Shown here one piece after another: positions 22,727-33,299 of a stretch of 64,000 bases of DNA. Both the position numbers and the translations under genes were made by a program. Every line of letters begins with the position of its first letter. Within the stretch, counting starts at the first letter, position 1. The notes below the pieces were generated by a model. The model did not search any database. It was given only the letters and a program-made list of their open reading frames with translations, and had not been told where the DNA came from. This DNA is from Euborellia annulipes (taxonomy: Eukaryota; Arthropoda; Insecta; Dermaptera; Anisolabididae): positions 19,335 through 83,334 of the forward strand of contig JAKCPI010016277.1 in NCBI GenBank assembly GCA_023213315.1, read 5' to 3'.

Positions 22727-24133
22727 ATGGGTGATACTGTATCAATCTGATATTTTGTATCAGGTAGGAAAAAGTAACAGGTACACATAATGGGTACGAG
22801 CAAAAAATATCAGGTATTTAAATACCAAAGTAAAAATCAGATAACTTATTTATTAAAAAAAAATATATATATTTTTTTCATTTCTGCCTCTTTCTTAAAG
22901 TGAATAAAAGAGAAATAATGTATAAGTAATAATTAGATTTGTATTTAATTATTATAGGGCCTAGTGAGAATAGTAGAGTAAAAAATTTAAAAATGATTCG
23001 GAATGACGTTTGAAAAGCGCGCCAGAGCTAGCGAAATGGCCCTGTCAGGAGAGAAGAGCGGGGCGGGGCGGGGCGTCGCGAGTTGAGGGTCGCAAGAGAG
23101 AAGGAAAGAGAGAGCAGGCGCTACGAAAACTGTATCGGGTAAGGAACGAAGCTCTAGAGTGAAAAGCAAGTATTTGATCAATGTGCAAGCGCGAGCGAGA
23201 TATCAGGTTCGAGTGAGAAACGAATACCGAGCAAATAACATATAATTTTTGTATCTGTTATTTGAGTATCAACAACTCGGGCATACTCGACGGGACCTGA
23301 ACAGGACGCGTATCTGTTTCTCCTCGAACCTGATATCTCGCTCGCCTTACGCATTGATCAAATACTTGCTTTCACTCTAGACCTTCGTTCCTTACCCGAT
23401 ACAGTTTTCGTAGCGCCTGCTCTCTCTTTCCTTCTCTCTTGCGACCCTCAACTCGGACCCCCGCCCCGCCCCGTCTCTTCTCCCTGACAGGGCCATTTCG
23501 CTATTGGTCTGGCGCTCTTTCGAACGTCATTCCGAATCATTTTTACATTTTTTACTCTACTTTTCTCACTAGGCCCTATAATAATTAAATACAAATCTAA
23601 TTATTACTTATACATTATTTCTCTTTTATTCACTTTAAGAAAGAGAGCAGAAATGAAAAAAGTATATTTTTTTTTTTAATAAATAAGTTATCTGATTTTT
23701 GCTTTGAAACTTTTTTTTTTATATAAAAACATTAATTAAAAAAATAAAAATATATGTAACTGTGAATTGAAATACATAATGAATAGTTCAATAAATTAAA
23801 TTTCGTTCGCCGGCACAGAAATTTGTTAATTATTTTTCTAATGCAGTATATAAATTGACATTTTAAATTTGGAGACATGTCAGTTCACTCAGTTTGGAAA
23901 ACTCTTTAGTAATGAATAATTATGAGTTTGTTCTCAACACAAGAATAAATAGGGTAGAAAACATTTGAAGAAATGTTAGACACGTTGTTATTGACTTGAA
24001 TTAATGTAAAGTTAGCGTGGCTGGGTGAAATTTGTTTCGGGTACAAAAGTATCAGGTAAAAATATCGGGTCTAAAAAAGTACCTGTAACAGCTGGTACCT
24101 GGTACAGCAAAATCGAGTAACGGCCCATGTCTA
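22727..24133. mobile_element. 1.4-kb foldback element upstream of NELF-D
   Basis: The outer ends tagacatgggt and cccatgtcta are inverted. Long inner arms, about 22839-23215 and 23320-23706, are reverse complements with scattered differences around a ~105-base loop. The arms hold a GC-rich section (gggcggggcggggcg) that contrasts with AT-rich surroundings. Open stretches inside are side effects of the repeat. It starts about 200 bases upstream of the NELF-D start codon. Confidence 0.75.
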
Positions 24134-24418
24134 CTAAAAATGTGAGCTAAAATATAAAATACTTAAATTTTGTTTCCGTGAAGTCAAAAAAGTTTTTTTC
24201 AACTTTAAGAGAGACATTAATTAATTAATTTAGACAACGAATTTTTTTTTTAATTTATTTTATATGGTGGTATTAAAATTTTAATATGTAGTTTTTTGGA
24301 TTTATTTACTATTAAAAATTTCTTTAGAGTTGTCCCTTTTTAATTATTTCAAATTTTCATTTAAAAAAAGATTGATTTTGATTTTCACATATAAAAAATA
24401 AGCTTAGTAAAAAATTTA

Positions 24419-24490
24419 TGACCCCGACGTGATTTGAACACGCAACCTTCTGATCTGGAGTCAGACGCGCTACCGTTGCGCCACGGAGTC
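24419..24490 (-). tRNA. trnW(CCA): tRNA-Trp (CCA anticodon)
   Basis: On the minus strand the 72-nt sequence folds as a standard cloverleaf. The acceptor stem is GACTCCG/CGGGGTC with one G-T pair, the A box is TGGCGCAACGG, the anticodon stem TCTGA/TCAGA has loop CTCCAGA (anticodon CCA), and the T loop is TTCAAAT. It is nearly identical to the canonical animal tRNA-Trp, with no intron. A T run on the minus strand (plus 24408-24413) serves as the Pol III terminator. Confidence 0.96.
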
Positions 24491-25219
24491 TTTATATATA
24501 GAACTTTTAAAACAAATATATGAACTATTTATATTTATTTTTTATAATTAAAATATTATTATTTGTATAATTCGATTATTAATAATAATATTTTTTAATT
24601 ACTGGTTTTAAAAACGTCAATATAAAATATTTAAAGCACTACCATAATAAAATTGCGCCGTTTTTTTAGCGCCATTCCGGTGGCAGAAGTAACTATTTGG
24701 CAAAGAATATAAATTATTTGTAAATATATTAATTAATATAATTATAATAAATATTCATTATCAATGGCAAAAAATCAATTGTGTTTTTTTTTTTTTTTTT
24801 CTTAAAGCTAATCTTATTTTTAAATGTGAGAATAATGATATAAGTTAAAAAGTTTTAATACATTCCGAGGTTGTTTTCTTTTCTCATTTTTTTTAAATTT
24901 ATTTATGAATCAAAGGATACAAATATTTTGAAAAATGAAAATATCTGTCAAAAATGATACTTCTTTCCTGGTAAAAATTTTATTTCTATATGTTTCTTTA
25001 TATTTTGTTCAGCTTTAATTAGTTTTTTTTTATTTTTTAGTTCTTGTTTTTTCATACAATATTTTATTATATTATTTACCGTGGCTCTATTTTGTAAGTG
25101 ATAATTACTTAATTTTTTATTTAAATAAGCTTAGTTCTTATTTTGTCTTTTCCTTTTGCAGTATTTATTTTGTATGAAATAAAAACTCTCATGGGCTGGG
25201 AATTTTTTCAAATGAATGC

Positions 25220-28200
25220 CATCATTTGGACTTTAAATATGGATATGGATCGCATAACGGTAATTAGAGAAATCAAAATAATTTGAGTCGTTTCCCACAG
25301 TCCTTGTATAGCTGGGGGTGTTAAAATTTCTAATTATTATTATTACTTGTTTGAAAGGTCCTCATACCTGGTCGCGTTATGATCCCCAAGGACGCCGTCA
25401 ATCGCCTATCAACATTTCCTTGGGTAAAATCAAAGTAATCTGCCTCGACGAGCCTTTGAGATGGTGCGGGTTCTCTTCGCTTCCACAAGACATGTGCCTT
25501 TTTAACACCGGACACACACGTATTATCTTTTATTTGATTTATATTACCTCCCTCTCCCTTATTTGGCGAGAAAATCACGTCAATGTTGTTTTGTAGTGTG
25601 CCTGGAGGGTCGTTGGTCCGCCGGGGAAACTCCAACGCTTTATGGTTGCCCTCTCTCAAAAGAGAATCATTTTGCATTTGAGAGAGCAGTCTTTCGTTGG
25701 GGTCCAAATAATCAAATGGGCAGCGAACACACCGTAGATCATCGACGCTACGCTTTAGAGGCAATCTACTCATTTATTTATTTATTTATTTTTTTTTTAA
25801 TCAAATAAATTGATGGGTGAGTGAGGAATATAGTTAAATTGTTAAATAAACAATTTCAAAAGATCTAACTAGAACAGGAGCGGGCAACGTAAAGTGCGCC
25901 ACCAGGCGGTGGCACATGTGTGGTTTTCGGAGCGAAAAGTAAAGAATAAGAAAAATAATAAAAACCCAGGGGCGTATATAGAAATTTTTTTCGGGGGGGC
26001 CTGATCTCAAAAATTTTTTTTTCGCGGAACCAAAAAAAAAATTTTTTTCCGTGTGCCGCCCGCGGAAAAAATTTTTTTGTGGGCCGGCAGGCCCTGGTAG
26101 TAGATAATCTAAATTGACAAAAATTCTTTCTATTTTACAGGTGCAATTAATACTTAGAAATCGAAATTTAAATGAAAATTCTTTAGAAAAGAAGGAAGAT
26201 ATTTTTTTAATCGTAGCTGGACTATTTCAGGTGAACAATGTTAATACAGAGAAGTTATGTATGTGTGATACCAGATTTTTATTTTTTTTTATTTGTTAGA
26301 TCACGTTAACAGATAATCCGTATCTGGAGCGGATAATCGCCGGAGCAACTCAAGTTCTACAGCCAAGGTCTTTCTGTAACGTAACTCCTTTTCCACTATC
26401 CTGGCTGGTGGAACCTCAGGCTAGGGGTCTCTTCACTTATAGAGGCTCGCTGACAGAGCCTCCGTGTGAAGAATGTGTCGTTTGGCTGATCAATCCTAAT
26501 CCACGTGCCGTATCCTCTCGACAGGTAATATAAAATTTCTTCAGACCTATGCTGGATGGTTATGTTTATTTTTTTTCTCCTTGACCTTATTCCCCCTATT
26601 CTACGCTTCTCTCCTCCTCCCACTAAATCAGGAGGTGGGGGGGTTGATTTTTTACTTTCTCTTACCTATGTATATATGTAATATATATAGAGAGAAAGTA
26701 TTGGATTCATGTCAAAAATTCGATGTCGAGATTTTGATGGATATACTCGTTTTGAGGTCCCCTGAATCGAAAAAAGTGGTTTTCGCGACATGGTCTGTCT
26801 GTCTGTGTTCAATTTAAAGCATGAAGGAATTGAGCTACAAGGCCAAAAAGTACTTTACTGATTCACTTTTTCAGTTTTTTTCAATTTTTTAGATGCTCTT
26901 TAAAATGTATATTCTCATTTCACTTTCAAAATTGTTTGAAGCACACTTTACTCTTGTGCAGTGAGGGTAAATATTAAGTCCCACCCATGCTGTTTTCTAC
27001 TTGTGATTATTTCATTGTTTTTATAAAAGAAAATTGAAATTTTTTTTGGAAATTTTTTAGGTTTTAACAACAAAAATTTCTTTTTTAAAATATATATTAT
27101 TTTTTAAAAACAATGAAATATAATCAAGAATGAAAACCCTATTGGGGGGACCCTCCCCCCTCCCGGGCGGGTAAGGTTATCTCTCTCCCCCCCCCTCCCT
27201 CCTTTCCAAAAAAAAAAAGAGGGGAAAATTGAAATTTGTAAACGTTTTCCCTTGGTGAAAAATTAAAAATTTTAAATTTTCATATTAAATAATAAAAGGG
27301 TAGGGGGTGTGCGGAGGAGAAAAACACAAACTAGGGGCTAGGGGAGTGGGAAGAAAAAAAAAAATAAATATTTACCCATGGTTGTTTTTTACTTTCTCGT
27401 ACCTCTGTATATATGTTATATATATAGAGAGAGAAAGTATTGGATTCATGTCAAAAATTCGATGTCGAGATTTTGATGGATCTTCACGTTTTGAGGTCCC
27501 CTGAATCCAAAAAAGTGGTTTTCGCGACATGGTCTGTCTGTCTGTGTGGGTGGGTGGGTGTCTGTGTGTGTGTTGTGTGTCTGTGAACAAAATATCTCAA
27601 GCACGAAGGAATTGAGCTATGAGGTTGAAATTTTATATTTAAGTTAAACACCCCCATGGGACCGTGACACGAAGCTTTTGAATCAAAATCGGCCAAAGAG
27701 TACTAGTACTTTACTGATGCACTTTTTCAGTTTTTTTCGATTTTCTCAAAATTTGCTCCAACGATTTTTTTTTAAATTCAAAAATCAATTATTTTTTAGA
27801 TTCTCTATAAAATGTATATTCTCATTTTGTGATTGAAATCTTCTGAAGACCACTTTACTCTTGTACTTCATAGGAAAGATAGGAGATTTCTCCTATGGTT
27901 GCTATGGTAACAAAATATAAATATTTTCCCATACTTATAAATTTTACATCTTGAAAATCTACTGAATGTTCCGTACTGTCGGAAACTAAATACATGTCGA
28001 CACAAAAAATCTGGTGAGACAAGCACAGTACACAACTTTCGATTACCGAAGGTAAGAGAAAGTTGTGTGCTGTGCGCCAGTCACACCAGATTTTTATAAA
28101 AGAAAATGAAAATTTTTATTGGAAATTTTCGAGGTTTGAACCATGAAAGTTTCCTTTAAAAAATATATAATATTTTTTAAAAACAATGAAATAATCACGA

Positions 28201-30843
28201 GTAGAAAATGCATTGGTGGGACTTAATATTTGCCCTCACCAGTGGCGTAGCGAGGGGGGGGGGCAAGGGGGTCATGATGCCCCGGGCGCTACTCATAAAG
28301 AGGCGCCAAATGATCCGCAAAACAAAAAATAATTTTTATATTTATTATAATTTATTCCTGGAAATATAGGGTCATTCCACGTCAAATCAACCAAAAAAAT
28401 AAAAATTTTCACCCATAATCTCAGATTTTTATGAAACTTGGTATGTTTGTTCTATATATAAAGATAAGTAACAGGACCAAATTTCACCTTTTATTCACTT
28501 AGTTTTCGAGTTATGATACTTTAAAGTTTTGATTTTTTCACTCCGCGGCTTGAAATGCCAAACAAAATGTGACGTGGAAGAGAAAATAATTTCTCATTTA
28601 TTTATTTGACATCCAATCTTGATGAAATTTTTTGGTAGGTTCTTCAAACAATAGGAATTAGAAAAAATATATCACGAATCTAAGTTAATCCTAAAATATA
28701 AAAAAAATTCATATTGTTGATTTTTTTTTAGTTTTGAAAACGCAAACATGGTTTAGCGCTAAAGCCAATATCTCCAAAAGGAATGAGATATTCAAGAAAT
28801 TTTTTTTTTCTAAATAATCTGCATGAAATGAGCTTTAATTTAGTAAAATAAAAATTTTGTGTATTTTGTTCCCTCTATTTCTAAAAGTCCATTGCAAGTT
28901 TCAATATATAGTTTTACATGTTAAAAAGATTTCGTGCAAAATGAAAATATACATTTTTAAAGAGCATCTAAAAATTAATTGATTTATGAATTTTAATAAA
29001 ATCGTTGCAGAAATTTTGAGAAATTGGAAAAAACTTAAAAAGTACATCAGTAAAGTACTAGTACTTTTTGGCCGATTTTGTTCAAAAGTTTATTTTGAGT
29101 GTCCGGGAGGGTACTTAACTTAAATATAAAATTTCAACCTCCTAGCTCAATCCTTTCATGATTTCAAATGGACACTGTGTGTGTGTCTGCTTAAAACTGA
29201 ACACAGACGAAAACACAATCAATTCAATTGAAAGCATGAAAGGATTGAGCTAGGAGGTTGAAATTTTATATTTAAGTTAGGTACCCTCCTGGACACTCAA
29301 AATAAGCTTTTGAACAAATCGGCCAAAAAGTACTAGTACTTTACTGATGTACTTTTTAAGTTTTTTCCAATTTTCTCAAAATTTGCTGCAACGATTTTTA
29401 TTAAAATTCATAAATCAATTAATTTTTAGATGCTCTTTAAAATGTATATTTTCATTTTGCACTTGAAATCTTTTTAACATGTAAAACTATATATTGAAAC
29501 TTGCAATGGACTTTAGAAATAGAGGGAACAAAATACACAAAATTTTTATTTTACTAAATTAAAGCTCATTTCATGCAGATTATTTAGAAAAAAAAAATTT
29601 CTTGAATATCTCATTCCCTTTTGGAGATATTGGCTTTAGCGCTAAACCATGTTTGCGTTTTCAAAACTAAAAAAAAATCAACAATATGAATTTTTTTTTA
29701 TATTTTAGGATTAACTTAGATTCGTGATATATTTTTTTTCTAATTCCTTATTGTTTAAAGAACCTACCAAAAAAATTTCATCAAGATTGGATGTCAAATA
29801 AATAAATGAGAAATTATTTTCTCTTCCACGTCACATTTTGTTTGGCATTATTCAAGCCGCGGAAGGTGAAAAAATCAAAACTTTAAAGTGTCATAACTCG
29901 AAAACTAAGTGAGATAAAAAATTGAAATTTGGTCCTGTTACTTATCTTTATATATAGAACAAACATACCAAGTTTCATAAAAATCTGAGATTATGGGTGA
30001 AATGGCCTGGTTGAACTGACGTGGAATGACCCTATACTGTAAATTTAGTGCCAGTGTAATATAATAATTTTGTATATTTTACATATAATATTTATGGTTT
30101 TTGATTGGGGGGGGGGGGCGCTAAAAAGGTATTGTGCCCCGGGCGCGAGTTAAGCTCTCTACACCACTGACCCTCACTGTACTTCATAGAGAAGATAGGA
30201 GAGGTGGTTGCCATGGTAACAAAATATAAATATTTTCCCATACTTATAAATTTTGCATCTTGAATTCAACCCTACTGTCGAAAACTAAATACATGTCGAC
30301 ACAAAAAATGTGGTGTGACAAGCAGAGAAAAGAACTTTCAGTTGTGTGCAGTGCGACCAATCACACCAGATATTTTAAACTGAAAAAGAGAAAACAGCTG
30401 GTTTTTATTTATCTAGCTTTATATACATGCAGACATACTTGACGGGCCCCGGGGTTACATAATAATACCCCCCCCCCTCATAACTTGTTTTTTTTATAAT
30501 TCAAAAGGCTATTTGGAAATATGGGTTGGGTCCCCCCCCCCCCCCTCCGAATAAAAATTCTATATACGCCCCTGTTCCACAGCTAGAACTAGAACACCCA
30601 CACTTGATAAACTGTTCTGACACAGTTGATCAAGAAAGTGAATTTTTTAATTATCCCCGGGCCCCTCTGTCACACTTTCTAAGTTATAAGCACCATAATG
30701 AATGCAATTTTTTTATTTTATTTATCATATTTATTTTCCAGATGACTGTATTACGAAGTCTCAATTCTTTAGATGGCTTAATGATTGTCAATTCACGACC
30801 TGTACAAAAACTCTACGCAAGGGATGTCATCTTTTTACAATAA
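25220..30843 (+). CDS. Carbonic-anhydrase-like (acatalytic, CARP-type) protein
   Basis: Alpha-carbonic-anhydrase fold; exons 25220-25259, 25358-25519, 25597-25760, 26141-26230, 26300-26524, 30742-30843 sum to 261 codons including stop. Family blocks: YGYGSHNGPHTWSRYDPQG, RRQSPINIS, NTGHT, GSEHTVD, YALE/VQLILRN, IVAGLFQ, FTYRGSLTEPPCEECV. The three zinc-ligand histidines are replaced: the FHFHWG site reads VFRWG (V and R) and the third is Q (EVQL). It therefore should not bind zinc or hydrate CO2, like vertebrate CARPs, and may be a binding protein. Two oddities: the third exon seems to use a GC donor (GAG/gcaatc), and no start codon is found, since the frame upstream of 25220 reaches TGA near 25175 without an ATG or splice acceptor. 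The N-terminus is thus unresolved. The last intron is 4.2 kb of nested repeats. Confidence 0.85.
25968..26096. mobile_element. hAT-type MITE fragment in the carbonic-anhydrase-like gene
   Basis: It begins caggggcgtatatagaa, the same end as 17807-18081, with G runs and aaaattttttt blocks, and ends near ggcaggccctgg. It lies in the intron before the exon at 26141. Confidence 0.55.
27391..28090 (-). mobile_element. Hairpin-ended repeat, near complete, inside the MITE
   Basis: It starts actttctcgtacctctg and ends with the tctggtgagac / gtcacaccaga hairpin at about 28010-28090, in reverse orientation. It contains the gtactagtac block and a TG-rich tract at 27535-27585. Confidence 0.85.
28240..30169. 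mobile_element. hAT-like element carrying a long inverted repeat
   Basis: The ends cagtggcgtagcg and ctctacaccactg border a 1.9-kb insert. The flanks gccctcac (28232-28239) and accctcac (30170-30177) agree at 7 of 8 positions, an 8-bp duplication typical of hAT. Both ends carry G runs and ccccgggcgc. Most of the length is the inverted repeat at 28367-30035, which seems to have inserted within it. Confidence 0.65.
28367..30035. repeat. Foldback repeat with arms of about 800 bp
   Basis: 28367-29160 and 29235-30035 are reverse complements with few differences around a 74-base loop containing gtgtgtgtctg. The outer ends are tagggtcattccacgtca and tgacgtggaatgaccct. The inner ~210 bases of each arm match the interior of the hairpin-ended repeat (including gtactagtac), so the palindrome may have formed by copying an element pair. 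It is noncoding. Confidence 0.85.
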
Positions 30844-31204
30844 TAATAATAATATCAAAATTTATTAATTGAAGCCGAGGATGCATTATGAGATAAGCTT
30901 ACAATAAGAGTCTTCTCTGTCACTCACTGGGTAAGGAAATAAATATTATAATATGAATTTATGTTGACTACTGTTTTTTTAGCCTGATTAATCCACTAAT
31001 CAAAAGTTATCTGCTCTGTCGATGAATTTTGTATGTAATTTAAAATTTTTGCATTAAAAGACTGAAAATAGTTGGTTTATTTTCTCCATATTGAAATTTA
31101 GGAGTTTAGACTGATTAGCAAGGAATTCTCGTTTAGGGACTGTTTACTGTAAACTGAAATAGAATCGTGTTGACATCAACGATAGCTTTGCCTCTTTAGT
31201 TTCC

Positions 31205-31340
31205 CATTGGGGATCTCGTCCTCCAACAAGACAATTTTCCGTACCATTCTCGAGATATGAACTTGTTCCTCTGGTCACCTGATTTCAATCCAAACGAGTA
31301 TATCTCGGATGCTTCAGAGATTGTCAACGTCAAGATGGCA
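31205..31340 (+). pseudogene. Tc1-like transposase fragment
   Basis: The plus-strand translation includes LVLQQDNFPYHSRDMNLF and WSPDFNPNEYISD. These resemble the QDN...SPDLNPIEN region around the second catalytic Asp of Tc1/mariner transposases, with an internal deletion. There is no complete transposase. Confidence 0.65.
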
Positions 31341-31659
31341 TTCAGTGACGTAACGTACACGCCCGCAAACCCCGTGGTGCGGCGGGACACGAGGGCCGGT
31401 CCGTGCGGGCAAAAAAAAAGTAAACTGATTTTGACGGTAGGGCAAAAATTAGATTCCTCCCATAGAAGCTAAAAAAAGATTTTCACCGGAAGAGAAAAGA
31501 TTTCAAGGGAAGGAAAAAAATTTTTCAGCAGAGCGACAAAAATTTCGTTTTCGGCCCTGAATGGGATCCCGGGGCCCAGCTAAAATATGTAAATATGTTA
31601 CGTCACTGATAGCATTGCAGTGACAGTGTGCTGTATATGAATATCTGGGATATATATAT

Positions 31660-32841
31660 ATGGAGCATTCCATACTAAATTTTTTATTTCCTCCATTTTT
31701 TGATATTTTTTAGTACATCTTAAAAAACTCCTCCTGGTAAATTTTGAGATTTTTGATTTTTATCATCGGTTCAAGTTTAAAAAAAATCCTCTTTTTTTTG
31801 GTTTTTTGCTCATAACTCCTACAAAAATGATCCAATTTCTAACTATTTTTTTGTTGAAATTTTTGTTTTTCTGTGTCATTTTCAAATTTCAAAATTTTAT
31901 TCATTTTCTGAAAATCATGCATACTTGTTTACCTAAAAAATTTTTGTAACAAACAACTATTCATTCCACAACTTTCCGGGCGTGGGACCTACTATTTTTT
32001 AAAAATGATTAATAGGTAAAAAGAATTTTTCAAATTTTCAAAAATCGAAAAAAAATAGTAGTGTGGGTTAGGAAAAGGTTAAACAAAAGTCGATTTATTT
32101 ACAGGGGTTTTATTTACACGAAGATATTTATGCGAAGATATTTATCGGTGTGGCGCTCATATCGCGCGCCACAGTAGGAATATAGTTCCCACGACCGGAC
32201 CCGCCTGAAAAGTTGTTGTTTGTTACAAAACATTTTTAGGTAAATCGGAGTATGCATGATTTTCAGAAAATGGCTAAAATTTTGAAATTTAAAAATGATA
32301 CAGAAAAATTATTCAAAAAAATTAATTCTATTTTATATAACGAATTGTGACTGTTGTATAATTAGATTAATGATATAAAGAGGATGCAGCCAATAATAAA
32401 TAAAAAGCATCTATTTTGTTAAAACTCTTTATTTCGGAACGTTTCGGCTATGATCAACAAAGCCATCGTCAGCCCTTTAAGAGTTATTTAATATTATTAA
32501 CATACAAAATAGATATTGTCAATAGAAATATAGCTGCATCCTCTTTATATCATTAATTTAATTCAATTTTTTCTTGAAAACTACACAAAAAACAAAAATT
32601 TCAAAAAAAAAAAAAAAATGATGGAAATTGGACCATTTTTGTAGAGTTATGATTATATATTTACTCTGTGGTTATGAGCAAAAGACAAAAAAAAGAGGGT
32701 TTTTTTGTTTAAATTTGAACCGATAATCAAAAAAATCTCAAAATTTACCAGGAGGGATGAACTAAAAAATATCAAAAAATGGAATAAATCAAAACTTAAA
32801 ATTTTTCAAACCGTTTGATTTAGCATGGAATGTCCCATATA
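31660..32841. repeat. Foldback repeat interrupted by a Penelope-like unit
   Basis: Left end tatggagcattccatactaa and right end ttagcatggaatgtcccata are inverted, with long arms (gaaaatcatgcata blocks, ctaaaaaatatcaaaaaatgg) converging on the centre. The centre (about 32363-32567) is a second palindrome bounded by gatataaagaggatgcagc and gctgcatcctctttatatc. It carries a minus-strand hammerhead-like motif at 32438-32475. No coding capacity. Confidence 0.7.
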
Positions 32842-33104
32842 TGGACCCTGTTATGCATTAGTGTGTCAAGCGCCAAAAAAAAAAGAGTTAAGCACGGAAT
32901 ATTGTTTCTAATGCTATAATTAATAGTATTTTTTATGAAATATGTCCTAAAAAAATTTATATTTAATTTTACCGGTACTTGCACAATTGACAAAAAAAAT
33001 TATATATAATCCAATGAAAACAAAAAACTTTAAGCTTAATGTTAATTTTCTCAAAACTCGGTAGCTGGCGCTTGACACCCTATTGCGTAACAGGGTCCAT
33101 ATAA
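32842..33104. mobile_element. MITE with tggaccctgttat ends
   Basis: The left tggaccctgttatgcattag and right gcgtaacagggtccata are inverted. A sister copy lies at about 40812-41068 (gggcccttttatggaatgg ... gaataacagggtccata). It abuts the previous foldback repeat and is noncoding. Confidence 0.7.
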
Positions 33105-33299
33105 GGGTATCATCATATGACTATCAAACATGAAATAAAAAGAAATTCGTCAGACTTAAAAAATTATCTTTTATTATTTTTAAGTATTATATCTCCAAGC
33201 ACATTAATTTTTACTATTTGGTGTGCATTTATTAAAGTTCACCAACCATTGAATACATAAGAATTCACTTTTGACATTTGATGACTATGAAGATGCAAT

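Larger units (their letters stand above)
26959..30179. mobile_element. cagtgaggg MITE, itself carrying two insertions
   Basis: The left end cagtgagggtaaatatt is at 26959. The right arm includes aaacaatgaaataatcac (about 28175-28200) and ggtgggacttaatatt, and ends ccctcactg at 30179. Full-length relatives are near 213 bp (39769-39981) with a TA duplication; here TG/TA flank it. It was interrupted by a hairpin-ended repeat (27391-28090) and by a hAT-like element (28240-30169). Confidence 0.75.
26653..30372 (-). mobile_element. Hairpin-ended repeat split by a MITE (outermost layer of a nest)
   Basis: The right-end hairpin (actttctcttacc) begins at 26653, and the sequence runs to ctttactcttg at about 26956. 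The same element resumes at 30182 with acttcatagagaagatagg and ends at the partial tctggtgtgac hairpin near 30370. Everything between was inserted later. Part of its interior is deleted. Confidence 0.75.

Noticed and set aside
22987..23181. Open stretch on the minus strand in a GC-rich segment
   Set aside because: It lies in an arm of a foldback element and has no family resemblance or splice context.
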